Shown here in pieces: positions 48,257 to 57,154 of a stretch of DNA of 64,000 bases. A program made the position numbers and the translations under genes. The notes beneath the pieces were generated by a model. It made no database searches. It was not told the DNA's origin and worked only from the letters and a program-made list of their open reading frames with translations. This DNA is from Helicobacter cetorum MIT 99-5656 (GTDB taxonomy: Bacteria > Campylobacterota > Campylobacteria > Campylobacterales > Helicobacteraceae), in NCBI RefSeq assembly GCF_000259275.1, contig NC_017735.1, forward strand, positions 248,001-312,000. The letters run 5' to 3'. Numbering within the stretch: position 1 is the stretch's first letter; every line of letters begins with the position of its first letter.

Positions 48257-49495
48257 GTGCGTCGGATTGTAGTAACTGGAATGGGAATGATCAATTCGCT
48301 AGGTTTAAATAAAGAGGATTCGTTTTTGGCGATAGCCAAGGGAGAATGTGGCATTAAAACGATAGAGAGCTTTGATGCTAGTGCTTTTCCTGTGCGTATT
48401 GCTGGAGAAATCACTGATTTTGACCCTACAGAGGTGATGAACCCTAAAGATGTTAAGAAAGCAGGTCGTTTTATTCAATTGGCCTTAAAAGCTACAAGAG
48501 AAGCCATGAAAGATAGCGGGATTTTAGACGCTCAAAACAAATGTCCTGAAGAACTAGCTAATCACATGGGTGTAAGCTCTGGTTCTGGAATCGGAGGATT
48601 AGGAAATATTGAAGCTAACTCTATTTATTGCTTTGAAAAGGGTCCTAGAAAGGTGAACCCATTTTTCATTACTTCCGCTCTCGTTAATATGATTGGGGGC
48701 TTTACTTCTATTGAGTTTGGTATTAAAGGACCTAATCTATCTAGTGTAACTGCTTGTGCGGCTGGCACTCATGCCATTATTGAAGCAGTCAAAACCATTC
48801 TGCTTGGTGGGGCTGATAGAATGCTGGTTGTAGGTGCAGAATCTACTATTTGTCCCGTAGGAATTGGTGGTTTTGCAAGTATTAAAGCTCTTTCTACAAG
48901 AAATGATGAGCCTACAAAGGCTTCAAGACCTTTTGATAAAGACCGCAATGGCTTTGTTATGGGAGAGGGTTCAGGGGCTTTAGTGCTTGAAGAATATGAG
49001 AGTGCTAAAAAAAGAGGGGCTAAAATCTATGCCGAGTTTGCCGGATATGGCGAAAGTGGTGATGCTAATCATATCACAGCCCCAGCACCTGAAGGTGAAG
49101 GGGCTTTTAGAGCTATGAAAATGGCTTTAGAAATGGCTAAAGTAGAAGTGGGTTATGTTAATGCTCATGGGACTAGCACCCATTACAATGACTTATATGA
49201 AACTATCGCCCTACGCAATGTGTTTGGCTCTAAAGAAAAAGTTCCACCCGTTAGCTCTACCAAAGGGCAAATCGGACATTGCTTGGGGGCAGCGGGTGCT
49301 TTAGAAGCGGTTATTTCCATTATGGCTATGAATAAAGGAATCTTACCCCCAACCATCAATCAAGAAACAGCTGACCCCGAGTGCGACTTAGATTATATTC
49401 CTAATGTAGCTAGAGAAAAACAAGTGAATGCTGTTATGAGTAATTCATTTGGTTTTGGTGGCACTAATGGTGTCGTGATTTTTAAGAAAGCCTAG
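48257..49495 (+). CDS. fabF: 3-oxoacyl-ACP synthase II
   Basis: Elongating ketosynthase. GTG start at 48257 behind GAGGAG. The 412-residue protein has the catalytic Cys in SSVTACAAGTHAI (about 164-175) and the two catalytic histidines in VNAHGTSTHYND (about 303-314) and KGQIGHCLGAAGAL (about 336-349), plus SNSFGFGGTNG at the end. Full-length KAS II. Confidence 0.97.
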   Translation: MRRIVVTGMGMINSLGLNKEDSFLAIAKGECGIKTIESFDASAFPVRIAGEITDFDPTEVMNPKDVKKAGRFIQLALKATREAMKDSGILDAQNKCPEELANHMGVSSGSGIGGLGNIEANSIYCFEKGPRKVNPFFITSALVNMIGGFTSIEFGIKGPNLSSVTACAAGTHAIIEAVKTILLGGADRMLVVGAESTICPVGIGGFASIKALSTRNDEPTKASRPFDKDRNGFVMGEGSGALVLEEYESAKKRGAKIYAEFAGYGESGDANHITAPAPEGEGAFRAMKMALEMAKVEVGYVNAHGTSTHYNDLYETIALRNVFGSKEKVPPVSSTKGQIGHCLGAAGALEAVISIMAMNKGILPPTINQETADPECDLDYIPNVAREKQVNAVMSNSFGFGGTNGVVIFKKA

Positions 49496-49525
49496 TATTA
49501 TAAATACTATAAATTAGGATTTTAA

Positions 49526-50455
49526 ATGGCGATATACTTAGATTTTGAAAATCATATTAAGGAAATTCAAAATGAAATTGAATTAGCTCTCATTAGGGGT
49601 GATGAGGATGCTAAAGAAATTTTAGAAAAAAGATTAGATAAAGAAGTTAAATCCATTTATTCTAATCTAAGCGATTTTCAAAAACTCCAACTAGCAAGAC
49701 ACCCTGACAGACCTTACGCTATGGATTACATTGATTTAATCCTAAAAGATAAGTATGAAGTCTTTGGTGATAGGCATTTTACTGATGATAAGTCTATTGT
49801 ATGTTTCATAGGTAAGATTGGTAATATTCCAGCTGTAGTTATTGGCGAAGAAAAGGGGCGAGGAACTAAAAATAAGCTTTTAAGAAATTTTGGCATGCCA
49901 AATCCCGAAGGTTATCGTAAGGCTTTGAAAATGGCAAAATTTGCTGAAAAGTTTAACTTACCTATCCTAATGCTTGTAGATACCGCTGGAGCATACCCCG
50001 GAATCGGTGCAGAAGAGAGGGGACAAAGCGAAGCAATTGCTAAAAACTTACAAGAATTTGCTTCTTTAAAAGTCCCTACTATTTCTGTCATTATTGGCGA
50101 GGGGGGTAGCGGGGGAGCATTAGCGATTGCGGTAGCTGATAGATTAGCCATGATGCAGTATTCAATTTTTAGCGTTATATCGCCAGAAGGCTGTGCGGCA
50201 ATTCTTTGGAACGACCCTAGCAAAACTGAAGTGGCTATAAAAGCCATGAAAATCACACCAACAGACCTGAAAGAAGCAGGACTTATTGATGATATTATCC
50301 TAGAACCTAGCAAGGGAGCCCATAGAGACAAGCTTTTAGCCGCTAATACCATTAAGGAGTATTTTTTGGATAGCTTACAAACCATTCAGCAAGACTCTCA
50401 ATTCCTTGAAAAACGCTATCAAAAGCTAATGTCTTTTGGTTCGTTTACAGAATAA
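49526..50455 (+). CDS. accA: Acetyl-CoA carboxylase carboxyltransferase subunit alpha
   Basis: Half of the carboxyltransferase that makes malonyl-CoA. The 309-residue protein has an N-terminal helical region, then the crotonase-fold core with [56 protein letters not shown] (split, about 150-172) and [15 protein letters not shown] (about 189-203). Last conserved gene before the order changes. Confidence 0.97.
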   Translation: MAIYLDFENHIKEIQNEIELALIRGDEDAKEILEKRLDKEVKSIYSNLSDFQKLQLARHPDRPYAMDYIDLILKDKYEVFGDRHFTDDKSIVCFIGKIGNIPAVVIGEEKGRGTKNKLLRNFGMPNPEGYRKALKMAKFAEKFNLPILMLVDTAGAYPGIGAEERGQSEAIAKNLQEFASLKVPTISVIIGEGGSGGALAIAVADRLAMMQYSIFSVISPEGCAAILWNDPSKTEVAIKAMKITPTDLKEAGLIDDIILEPSKGAHRDKLLAANTIKEYFLDSLQTIQQDSQFLEKRYQKLMSFGSFTE

Positions 50456-51087
50456 AAATACATTAGAAAAGCGTAGATGTTTAGAAACGCTTCATATTGA
50501 TTCTATCTCTTGTTTTCAAAAGTTAAAGACTTGTGAAACCATTCGGTTGGATAAAATTTCGTTTCTTAGGTTTTTTTAATATTCTGTATAAGATTTAGAT
50601 GGTATTTTGATACTACGATAAGGACTAACCAATTCTAAGACCTAACTCAAAACCAAAATAAAATTAAGATGTTTTGAAATCTTAGAAGCAATATTTACTC
50701 AGAGATTTCATGGAAACTACGCCAAGTTCTTTCATAGACACTCCGCTCAAATATAAATAAGCCGTTACCCCATTGACCTATTGATTTTACCTACAAAGAC
50801 AAAGTTATTTCTAGAGTTCTAAGATTAAGCTATGCTTAAAAGAGAATGATTCAAAAATGATGAGACTATTTTAGAAATTGACACTAAAACAAGCCTTTCT
50901 TTAGGAAAAAATTCTTGAAAAAAATGCCTGATTTTTAGCTCCCCTAAATTTTGAAAACCACGAAAATAAATGGGCGTAAAAAAGCTTTGAAAGAAAAATG
51001 GGAGTTGATTATGAGCTGCCAATGAGTTTATCTCAGTTTAAGCATAAAAATAATATTCCCCCCCCATATCCAACAAAATAAAATCCT
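50456..51087 (+). other. 632-base gene-poor interval, probably decayed sequence
   Basis: No intact gene between accA and fecA. Short open stretches on the plus strand are broken by stops: one from about 50474 reads CLETLHIDSISCF...ISFLRFF and another near 50985-51040 reads RKMGVDYELPMSLSQF. They could be remnants of a lost gene; I cannot name it. A C8 run lies at 51058-51065 just past the fecA stop. The interval marks a breakpoint relative to H. pylori gene order. Confidence 0.5.
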
Positions 51088-53460
51088 TTAAAAATTATAA
51101 TTCACATACGCTGTAATACTTCTAGGAGGAGCAGCTTCTTTACCATTAGGACTAGTGCCTACCCCACCAAACCAATATTTCATGTTAAAAATATTATTGA
51201 TTTGCAAGCTTGCACTAATGCTTTGGCGTTTGTGTTCCCACAGAGTGCTAGAAATTTGTAAATTCCACACCCAATACCATGGCATCATACCAGCTGTCCT
51301 AGTCGTAATAGCTCCATTTTTAATGGTGGGTGCATATTCAGTAAAATGGACGGTATTTAACACATCAGTATAAGCTCGGCTGTAAAAGAAAGAACTTAAC
51401 CCAATGGTTGTTTTAGCATAAGTATAGCTGGCGTCTAAGACAAATTGGTGTGGACTTACAAAAGGAAGTTTTTTACCAAAAATATCCTTTTTAGCCCCCT
51501 TAGGTTGAGCAGGATTAGTTACCATAGTATGGCTTGTGATATTAGCATCTATAAAAGTGTAAGCCGCATGAAGGTTTAGTCCCCTAATGGGTGTGTAATA
51601 TAGCTCCAACTCCACACCTTGTGAGCGAGCATTAACTGGCTCTCTATTATCTCCATAGCGTCCGGTAAAGTAGTGGTTAGCAAAAATGACAAAGTAATTC
51701 CCATTAAAACTCACTTTGTCATTAAAATAGTAGCGTCCGCCACCCTCCATGACATTAAAGATTTGAAAATAATCTGTGCTTGTGCCGACAAAATTACCCA
51801 CATTGCTATATTGTGGCGGAATATAACTTCTTTGATAGTTGAAATAGAGCAACAGCTCCTTAATGGGTTTATAGCCGACATTCACAGCAGGATTCCATTG
51901 ATTGTAACGCTCTTTAATCGTTTTTGGAACTTGACCTGCTTTAAAAGGCGGAACATCTTTTTTTTCATAATTTAAGAAAGTGTATCTCAATCCCGGCGTA
52001 ATCGTAAACATGCCATTGTTAATATTAATTTCATCGCTAACATAGACTGAAGTATAATTATTGAAATTATTCAGCGAATTTCCTTTATCAAATCCATTGC
52101 TAGGCTCATTAGGTTTTTTTCTTGTAGTGGAGCGGCGGTATAAATCCTCAGTGAGAAATCGCATACCCATATTGAAAGTTTGTCTCACCTTTCCTGTATT
52201 AACCACCAAATTAAGCTTTGGTTCAAAAGCATTCACCACAAAGCGGCGGATATTGTCATAATATTCCCAACAAGGACTGCTTGTGTCGCTATAAGAATAC
52301 AAGCCGCAATTGGGGTTAGTTGCACTGATTTTCCCCTTGCCCTTGAAGGGTAGAAGCTTGTTTTGGCTGCTCATATACACACTTTTATATTGATTGGAGA
52401 AACCAAAATCCCTACTCATATCATGCGTAAAATAAGTGAATTTAAAATCGCCCCCCACCCCATTATCTGGGTCTCCAAAGTAGTTTTGATACACAGCTCC
52501 AAAGCGTTTGGCTCGTCCCCCATCTTGATTATAGGGGCGATTATTCGTGAAGCGGTTATAGTCATAATCTTGTGCACTCAAGGTTCCTGGATGATAAGAA
52601 TAGTATTTATAATATTGATAATACGCCTTAAGAGTGTTTGTGGCATTAATCTTATACACAGCATCAAACATGTAGTTTTGCACCCCCGTAGGACTATTTT
52701 GTCTGAATCCTTGCCCATTAATCCAGTTAGCTTGTGCACTAATTCCTACATGCTTACCCAACATACCAGCGGTTCGCACATAAGTGTTATAGAGCATTTG
52801 ATTACCTAGAGTTTGAGCTAGTGGCTTACCCTTTTCTTTGGGGTCAATAAAGTTCCCATTAGATGAACGCCCCCAAAAAGTAATGCGTTCAGCCGCCTGA
52901 TTCTCCCACTCTTTAGGAATTTCTTTAGTGATGATATTCACCACACCCCCAAAAGTGTTAGGCCCATATTGAACGCTTGTGCCACCCTTAATCACATCAA
53001 TCCTATCCACTGATTGAAAGGTTACAGGAAAAATAGCCAATTCAATATTAGAATACGGAGCTCCATAAATAGGAATACCATTAACCAAAATCATGCCCGT
53101 ATTACTATGCCCATTACCGCCCCCACCAAAACCACGCACGGAGATTTTAGGTAACACCCCAGTGCCTGTTGCATCTCTAATTTGAAGTCCCGGAACATTC
53201 TGTAAAGCACTCTCAATATTCAAATTACCGGTTTTTTTAAGTTGTTTGTTTGAAATCACGGTGCGAGAGTTTGTGGAATCACGCACTTCTTCACTTTGCC
53301 AAGAAAGTGGAGCGGTTGAGCTAAATTTTTGCTCAGTTGTCGTAACTTTTTGTAAAGTGTGATGCTTATATTTTGCATCAACAAAAGAGCCAAAAGAAAA
53401 AAAGGTAAGCGCACCCAATGCCAAAAAGGAAGGGGCTTTTACCTTCAGATAATTATTCAT
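51088..53460 (-). CDS. fecA: TonB-dependent receptor, FecA family
   Basis: 790-residue outer-membrane receptor, probably for iron(III) citrate or nickel chelates as with the H. pylori FecA paralogues. Signal peptide to about residue 29 (ending FVDA); plug domain about 50-190 with NIESALQNVPGLQIRDATGTG and ISVRGFGGGGNG; 22-strand barrel after that, ending ITAYVNYNF with terminal Phe. It lies beside acpS-fliL-rsmD, which fits the HP0807 copy. The 229-base gap to the divergent Hop gene is very AT-rich and must hold both promoters; I could not call a Fur or NikR site with confidence. TonB-like protein at 27.3 kb may energise it. Confidence 0.92.
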   Translation of the reverse strand: MNNYLKVKAPSFLALGALTFFSFGSFVDAKYKHHTLQKVTTTEQKFSSTAPLSWQSEEVRDSTNSRTVISNKQLKKTGNLNIESALQNVPGLQIRDATGTGVLPKISVRGFGGGGNGHSNTGMILVNGIPIYGAPYSNIELAIFPVTFQSVDRIDVIKGGTSVQYGPNTFGGVVNIITKEIPKEWENQAAERITFWGRSSNGNFIDPKEKGKPLAQTLGNQMLYNTYVRTAGMLGKHVGISAQANWINGQGFRQNSPTGVQNYMFDAVYKINATNTLKAYYQYYKYYSYHPGTLSAQDYDYNRFTNNRPYNQDGGRAKRFGAVYQNYFGDPDNGVGGDFKFTYFTHDMSRDFGFSNQYKSVYMSSQNKLLPFKGKGKISATNPNCGLYSYSDTSSPCWEYYDNIRRFVVNAFEPKLNLVVNTGKVRQTFNMGMRFLTEDLYRRSTTRKKPNEPSNGFDKGNSLNNFNNYTSVYVSDEININNGMFTITPGLRYTFLNYEKKDVPPFKAGQVPKTIKERYNQWNPAVNVGYKPIKELLLYFNYQRSYIPPQYSNVGNFVGTSTDYFQIFNVMEGGGRYYFNDKVSFNGNYFVIFANHYFTGRYGDNREPVNARSQGVELELYYTPIRGLNLHAAYTFIDANITSHTMVTNPAQPKGAKKDIFGKKLPFVSPHQFVLDASYTYAKTTIGLSSFFYSRAYTDVLNTVHFTEYAPTIKNGAITTRTAGMMPWYWVWNLQISSTLWEHKRQSISASLQINNIFNMKYWFGGVGTSPNGKEAAPPRSITAYVNYNF

Positions 53461-53689
53461 TGTGATAACCTTTCGTCAACTGAGTTTAAGTTGTTACATA
53501 TTATAAAAACAATTATTACAATTAGCTTAAATTTGAAAACTTAATTTTGCATATACCCAAATTAAGCGATATAATAAGCGACATAATTCATTGATAATTT
53601 GTTATATAACCAAGACCAAGACAAAGACCAAGTAGAATATTTTTTAAAACAATAATAAAATTTATTTTAATATATTTTAAGGAACTAAA

Positions 53690-55108
53690 ATGTTAAAATT
53701 GCATAAATATCTTCTATTCTTATCAACACCCTTATTGTGCCAAGCTATCACAAGCGAATTTTTTATCGGTGTCGGCTATCAATTTTCACATTCTAAAGTA
53801 AGTGTCATTAGAGATATTCACCCTTCTAAAGAACTCTCCATTTTGAATATCCCTCCCTTTGACCCTAACTTACCTGATGCTCAAAAACACATTTTGCGTC
53901 AATCTATAGGCGGACTTAAGGCTACTAGTATTGCTTCAATGTGTCAACAACGCCAAGCTATATGCAACAGAGTTAATGGCCAGCTTTTACCCATGAGTGT
54001 CCAACCAGCTTATCTTAATGCTATGTTAAAACCTGATTACGCTAAGATGAGTCAGCTTTTACATAATTCTCGATCCTCATGCGGTGGTAAAAACAAAAGA
54101 CAACCTAACAACTATGCAAGTGCAGAAGAGAGTGTTTGTAATCCCCCTAAACTCTTTCTAGAAGCCTTACAAACAGTCAATAGCAATCTTTTTGGAGCGA
54201 TTTTTTTAGCTAAGAAAAACAGCTCCCTTTTGAGTAAAAGCCATACAGATTTAAATCTAGTTAATAACAATCTTAACACAATTATAAATAAACTAAATGC
54301 CCTTTCTAATGGCTTGCATAACCTTATAAGTCATAGTTCGTTTTTAGGCACCGCCACTCCACCTCAAACAAAAAACTATTCTTCAGAGCAAATTAACTTG
54401 CTTTCTCAAAATTTAATCAAGCAAAGCGAAGTTGCTAAACAAGTAACCCAAGTTTTATTAACAGAAACCAACGCTCTAAAAGAAGCTCAAAAAGACCCTA
54501 ATGGCGTAAAGCCTTTGAGTTTTTCCCCCATCATGTTTGAAAAACCCATACAAAAAACCCAAAATCTCTCTGTTATAGGTAATGGTGCAAGCTTTAAATT
54601 AGGTATTATGCATCCTTTTTGGCTTTTTAATATTGCCTTTAAAAACAAGCGGATTTTTTCATGGGATTATTATATATTTTTAGACTTTAATTATTCACTC
54701 ATTCCTTTCAATAAAGAACAAAACCGCATGGTTTTTTTAGGCTACGGAATAGGCAGTGAGTTAGTATGGCATATGTTTAGCACAAAGAAAAAATTTAAGA
54801 AAAAGTCTACTTTTGGTATGGATATTTATGGGGGGGGTGGAGTAGCAGGAAATTCGTATCTGCTCAATTTTGCATCATATAACGCATTATTAAGAACTTT
54901 TATGAATGCCGATACTTCCGCAACCTATTTCAATGCCTTTGCTAATACAGGATTAAGATTTGCTTTCAATCAAAACGCTATTGAACTTGATGTGAAATTT
55001 CCTTTTTTGAAGCATTCAAAACGCCTTTATACAACCGCTTTAGAAAATGCTACACTAAAATACCAACGCCATATCGTTTTTAGCGTGCGCTTTATCCATA
55101 AATTCTAA
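53690..55108 (+). CDS. Hop/Hor-family outer membrane protein
   Basis: 472 residues. Signal peptide to about residue 19 (LLCQA), then EFFIGVGYQFSHS, a Hop-like first strand. The middle (about 35-300) is helical with paired cysteines (CQQRQAIC, and CGG with a later C) and repeated Asn/Leu-rich helices (NLVNNNLNTIINKLNALSNGLHNL), like the extracellular domains of Hop adhesins. The C-terminal 170 residues are beta-barrel-like and end RHIVFSVRFIHKF. A G8 run (54830-54837) lies in the barrel part. Its stop overlaps the convergent acpS stop by four bases. Exact paralogue unknown. Confidence 0.78.
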   Translation: MLKLHKYLLFLSTPLLCQAITSEFFIGVGYQFSHSKVSVIRDIHPSKELSILNIPPFDPNLPDAQKHILRQSIGGLKATSIASMCQQRQAICNRVNGQLLPMSVQPAYLNAMLKPDYAKMSQLLHNSRSSCGGKNKRQPNNYASAEESVCNPPKLFLEALQTVNSNLFGAIFLAKKNSSLLSKSHTDLNLVNNNLNTIINKLNALSNGLHNLISHSSFLGTATPPQTKNYSSEQINLLSQNLIKQSEVAKQVTQVLLTETNALKEAQKDPNGVKPLSFSPIMFEKPIQKTQNLSVIGNGASFKLGIMHPFWLFNIAFKNKRIFSWDYYIFLDFNYSLIPFNKEQNRMVFLGYGIGSELVWHMFSTKKKFKKKSTFGMDIYGGGGVAGNSYLLNFASYNALLRTFMNADTSATYFNAFANTGLRFAFNQNAIELDVKFPFLKHSKRLYTTALENATLKYQRHIVFSVRFIHKF

Positions 55109-55458
55109 TCATACAAAGCAATAACAACCGCTATCGCAAAGCCATTGTCATGGCTTATGCTTGCACTTAAACTTTGGATTTTAAAATAGTCCATTTTTTC
55201 TTTAGAGAGAGTTACTAGAGGGGCGTTTTTAGGGCTTTTAGAGATATAAATATCTAAGAAGTTCAATTCCTTACCAATGCCTACTTTAAGGGATTTAGAA
55301 CAAGCTTCTTTGAGAGCAAAAAATCCAGCAATAGTGCTAGGCTTATTAATACATAGGGCAATCTCATTTTCTGATAAAAAACGCTCCAAAAACTTCGTAT
55401 TAAAGCGTTTTAAACTCTTCTCTATCCGAGCGATAGAAACAATATCCACACCAATCAT
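55105..55458 (-). CDS. acpS: Holo-[acyl-carrier-protein] synthase
   Basis: Transfers 4'-phosphopantetheine from CoA to ACP. The 117-residue protein has IGVDIVSIARIE at the N-terminus (magnesium Asp) and GFFALKEACSKSLKVGIG (catalytic Glu and Lys, about 46-63). Convergent with the Hop-like gene; 14 bases after the fliL stop on the same strand. Confidence 0.95.
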   Translation of the reverse strand: MIGVDIVSIARIEKSLKRFNTKFLERFLSENEIALCINKPSTIAGFFALKEACSKSLKVGIGKELNFLDIYISKSPKNAPLVTLSKEKMDYFKIQSLSASISHDNGFAIAVVIALYD

Positions 55459-55472
55459 TATAAGAGTAAAAA

Positions 55473-56024
55473 TTATTGAATGATAAAATCAGTGAAAAAG
55501 ACATTCTTAATAAAGCCATCAATCAAAAACGAATTCAAATGGCTTTTAATCTCATCTTTAAGTTTGTTCTTACCTTTATTCGTTACGACTTCTTCCACGC
55601 TTTTAGAAGACAAAATTTCTATAATCGTGTCTTTAATTGCTGTGTCTTTTACCTTGACTTCATTCAAAAGTTTTTCATTATTCATTTCTAGCGAAATAGA
55701 AGTTTTAAGATAGCGTCTGCCATTTTGAGAGACTAAATTCACCGCAAAAGGTGTGTCAATGGCATATAATGGTCCAAGCACCAAATATTGCTGGATATTA
55801 GAGCCTTCTTTGGCTTCTTGACTCTTATTTGCCATAGGATTAGCTTGAACTTCTTGGGTAGCTTTAGGGGTATTTTCCTTAGCTTCTTCCTTATTCCCCA
55901 TAAGCAACATGATAATCACCCCCACCAATAAAAGCATGACCACCACACTTCCAATCACTACAAATAAAAGTGCCTTGCTTTTTTTTGGGGGTTGCTGTGC
56001 TGTATTTTCTTGTTCCTCTGTCAT
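55473..56024 (-). CDS. fliL: Flagellar basal body-associated protein FliL
   Basis: 183-residue single-pass protein around the stator/motor. A Gln/Pro/Lys-rich cytoplasmic N-terminus is followed by one membrane helix (about 18-42, ALLFVVIGSVVVMLLLVGVI in part), a polar linker with KEEAKENTPKA, and the periplasmic FliL domain (NLVSQNGRRYLKTSISLEM, then VFFTDFIIQ at the end). Two bases after rsmD. Matches H. pylori HP0809. Confidence 0.93.
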   Translation of the reverse strand: MTEEQENTAQQPPKKSKALLFVVIGSVVVMLLLVGVIIMLLMGNKEEAKENTPKATQEVQANPMANKSQEAKEGSNIQQYLVLGPLYAIDTPFAVNLVSQNGRRYLKTSISLEMNNEKLLNEVKVKDTAIKDTIIEILSSKSVEEVVTNKGKNKLKDEIKSHLNSFLIDGFIKNVFFTDFIIQ

Positions 56025-56026
56025 AC

Positions 56027-56635
56027 CTATCCTTTTTGAAAGTAAGTTAAAGTAGTTTTTCCAAACTTTTTTTGCTTGATTATAGCTAAAGTTACAAGAT
56101 TTTTAGGCATTTTATACACACTCTCATGCTCAAAGACAACTAAAAGATTTTTGTTATTGTTGTGTTTAAGCAAACATTCTAAAGCTTGAAAACATTTTTC
56201 ATAAATCCCCAAAAATCCGCTTGTTTCAAAAGGTGGGTCTAAATAAATAATGTTTAAAACATCATCTTTTAAGGGCAGTAAGGGTAAATGCTTGAAAGCA
56301 TCATCACAAAATGTTTGAATGCGAATTGTATCTTTTAGGCGGTTTTTAACCAAAGAAATATTTTCTAAAAGCGTAGTGTAGGCGCTCTTATGTTGCTCAA
56401 AAAATACAGCACTTTTTGCCCCCCTACTCAGAGCTTCTAAGCCCATAGAAGCACTACCTGAAAACACTTCTACAAAATGAGTCCCACGAATTTCTGTTTG
56501 CAAAGTATTAAAAAACGATTCTCTTACAATTGCTTTAGTCGGGCGTGTGCTAGAAATTTTTGGCAAATTCAAGCTTAAGCCCTTACAAACTCCCCCGATA
56601 ATCTTAAAACTTTTCGCTAGTTGATAATTTGACAT
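56027..56635 (-). CDS. rsmD: 16S rRNA (guanine966-N2)-methyltransferase RsmD
   Basis: SAM-dependent enzyme methylating G966 of 16S rRNA. The 202-residue protein has RIIGGxxKG-like FKIIGGVCKGLSL, RPTKAIVRESFFNTL (about 31-45), FVEVFSGSASMGLEALSRGA (SAM site, about 54-73) and NIIYLDPPFETSG (catalytic DPPF, about 128-140). Overlaps the preceding gene by 19 bases. Confidence 0.93.
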   Translation of the reverse strand: MSNYQLAKSFKIIGGVCKGLSLNLPKISSTRPTKAIVRESFFNTLQTEIRGTHFVEVFSGSASMGLEALSRGAKSAVFFEQHKSAYTTLLENISLVKNRLKDTIRIQTFCDDAFKHLPLLPLKDDVLNIIYLDPPFETSGFLGIYEKCFQALECLLKHNNNKNLLVVFEHESVYKMPKNLVTLAIIKQKKFGKTTLTYFQKG

Positions 56636-56940
56636 AATTTCTTAGTGTATTCTTCTAGCAATTGATAAATTTCTTGCTCTTTGGTAAGTTGATTTTCTTT
56701 GTAAGATTTATGCATCTCTTCTAAGGCTTCATAAAAGCTTTTCACATCTTCTCTAACACCTTGCTTATTAAAAGGTTTTCTTAAACACTCTTCTATGGAG
56801 CATACAGGCTTGTTTGTTTCTAGGGCTTCATCATCAGTTAAGACAAAGTCGCAAGTCTCCATAGAAGAAAGACAATCGCTTAAGTAAAATTCTAAACTCT
56901 TTTGACGCAACAAAGATTTACAAGCAAGAAAAATTTTCAA
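56617..56940 (-). CDS. Hypothetical protein upstream of rsmD (HP0811-like)
   Basis: About 107 residues. I prefer the TTG at 56940 (KIFLACKSLLRQKSLEFYL) because AAAAGG lies seven bases upstream; the open frame extends to 57024 without better support. The N-terminal half resembles a small Rossmann-like start (FVLTDDEALETNKPVC) and the C-terminal half is helical with two cysteines. Conserved next to rsmD and fliL in H. pylori; function unknown. Confidence 0.68.
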   Translation of the reverse strand: MKIFLACKSLLRQKSLEFYLSDCLSSMETCDFVLTDDEALETNKPVCSIEECLRKPFNKQGVREDVKSFYEALEEMHKSYKENQLTKEQEIYQLLEEYTKKLCQIIN

Positions 56941-57079
56941 CCAAAAACCTTTTACTAAGCAAATAACTATATTTTGTTTCAAATTATTTTTAGAATTATA
57001 GCAAGTCTTAATTTTAAATATCAAGCCCTAATCAAAACATGCCAAAAAGAGTGTAATTTTGTAATATTTATCATTATTG

Positions 57080-57108
57080 TTAACATAAAAAACGAAATAG
57101 AATGTTAA
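57080..57108 (+). promoter_or_regulatory. Perfect inverted repeat upstream of the small RNA, candidate operator
   Basis: TTAACAT (57080-57086), 15 bases, ATGTTAA (57102-57108), ending about 20 bases before the T tract. Perfect seven-base dyad symmetry with A/T-rich spacer is operator-like. NikR sites in H. pylori are two half-sites with a similar spacing, but the half-sites here match the NikR consensus only if the spacing is 17 rather than 15, so the binding protein is open. Confidence 0.45.
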
Positions 57109-57128
57109 AAAGAGAGTATAAAATAACA

Positions 57129-57149
57129 TTTTTTTTTTTGTGGTATACT
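57129..57149 (+). promoter_or_regulatory. T11 tract abutting a TATACT -10 box, promoter of small RNA
   Basis: Eleven T (57129-57139), then GTGG, then TATACT (57144-57149). The tract occupies the spacer/-35 position, so its length would alter promoter strength. The predicted start is near 57155, exactly where the structured RNA begins. The same design is known for H. pylori NikS/HPnc4160. Confidence 0.68.
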
Positions 57150-57154
57150 CTCGC

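Noticed and set aside
49912-50385. 157-codon frame antisense to accA
   Set aside because: Fully inside a conserved gene, biased composition expected of an antisense shadow, no start signals.
52363-52809. 148-codon frame antisense to fecA
   Set aside because: Shadow of the receptor gene; no domain, no ribosome site.
53461-53689. Possible Fur or NikR box between fecA and the Hop-like gene
   Set aside because: Several TATTA/TAATA-like words occur, but the region is so AT-rich that none stands out with correct spacing.
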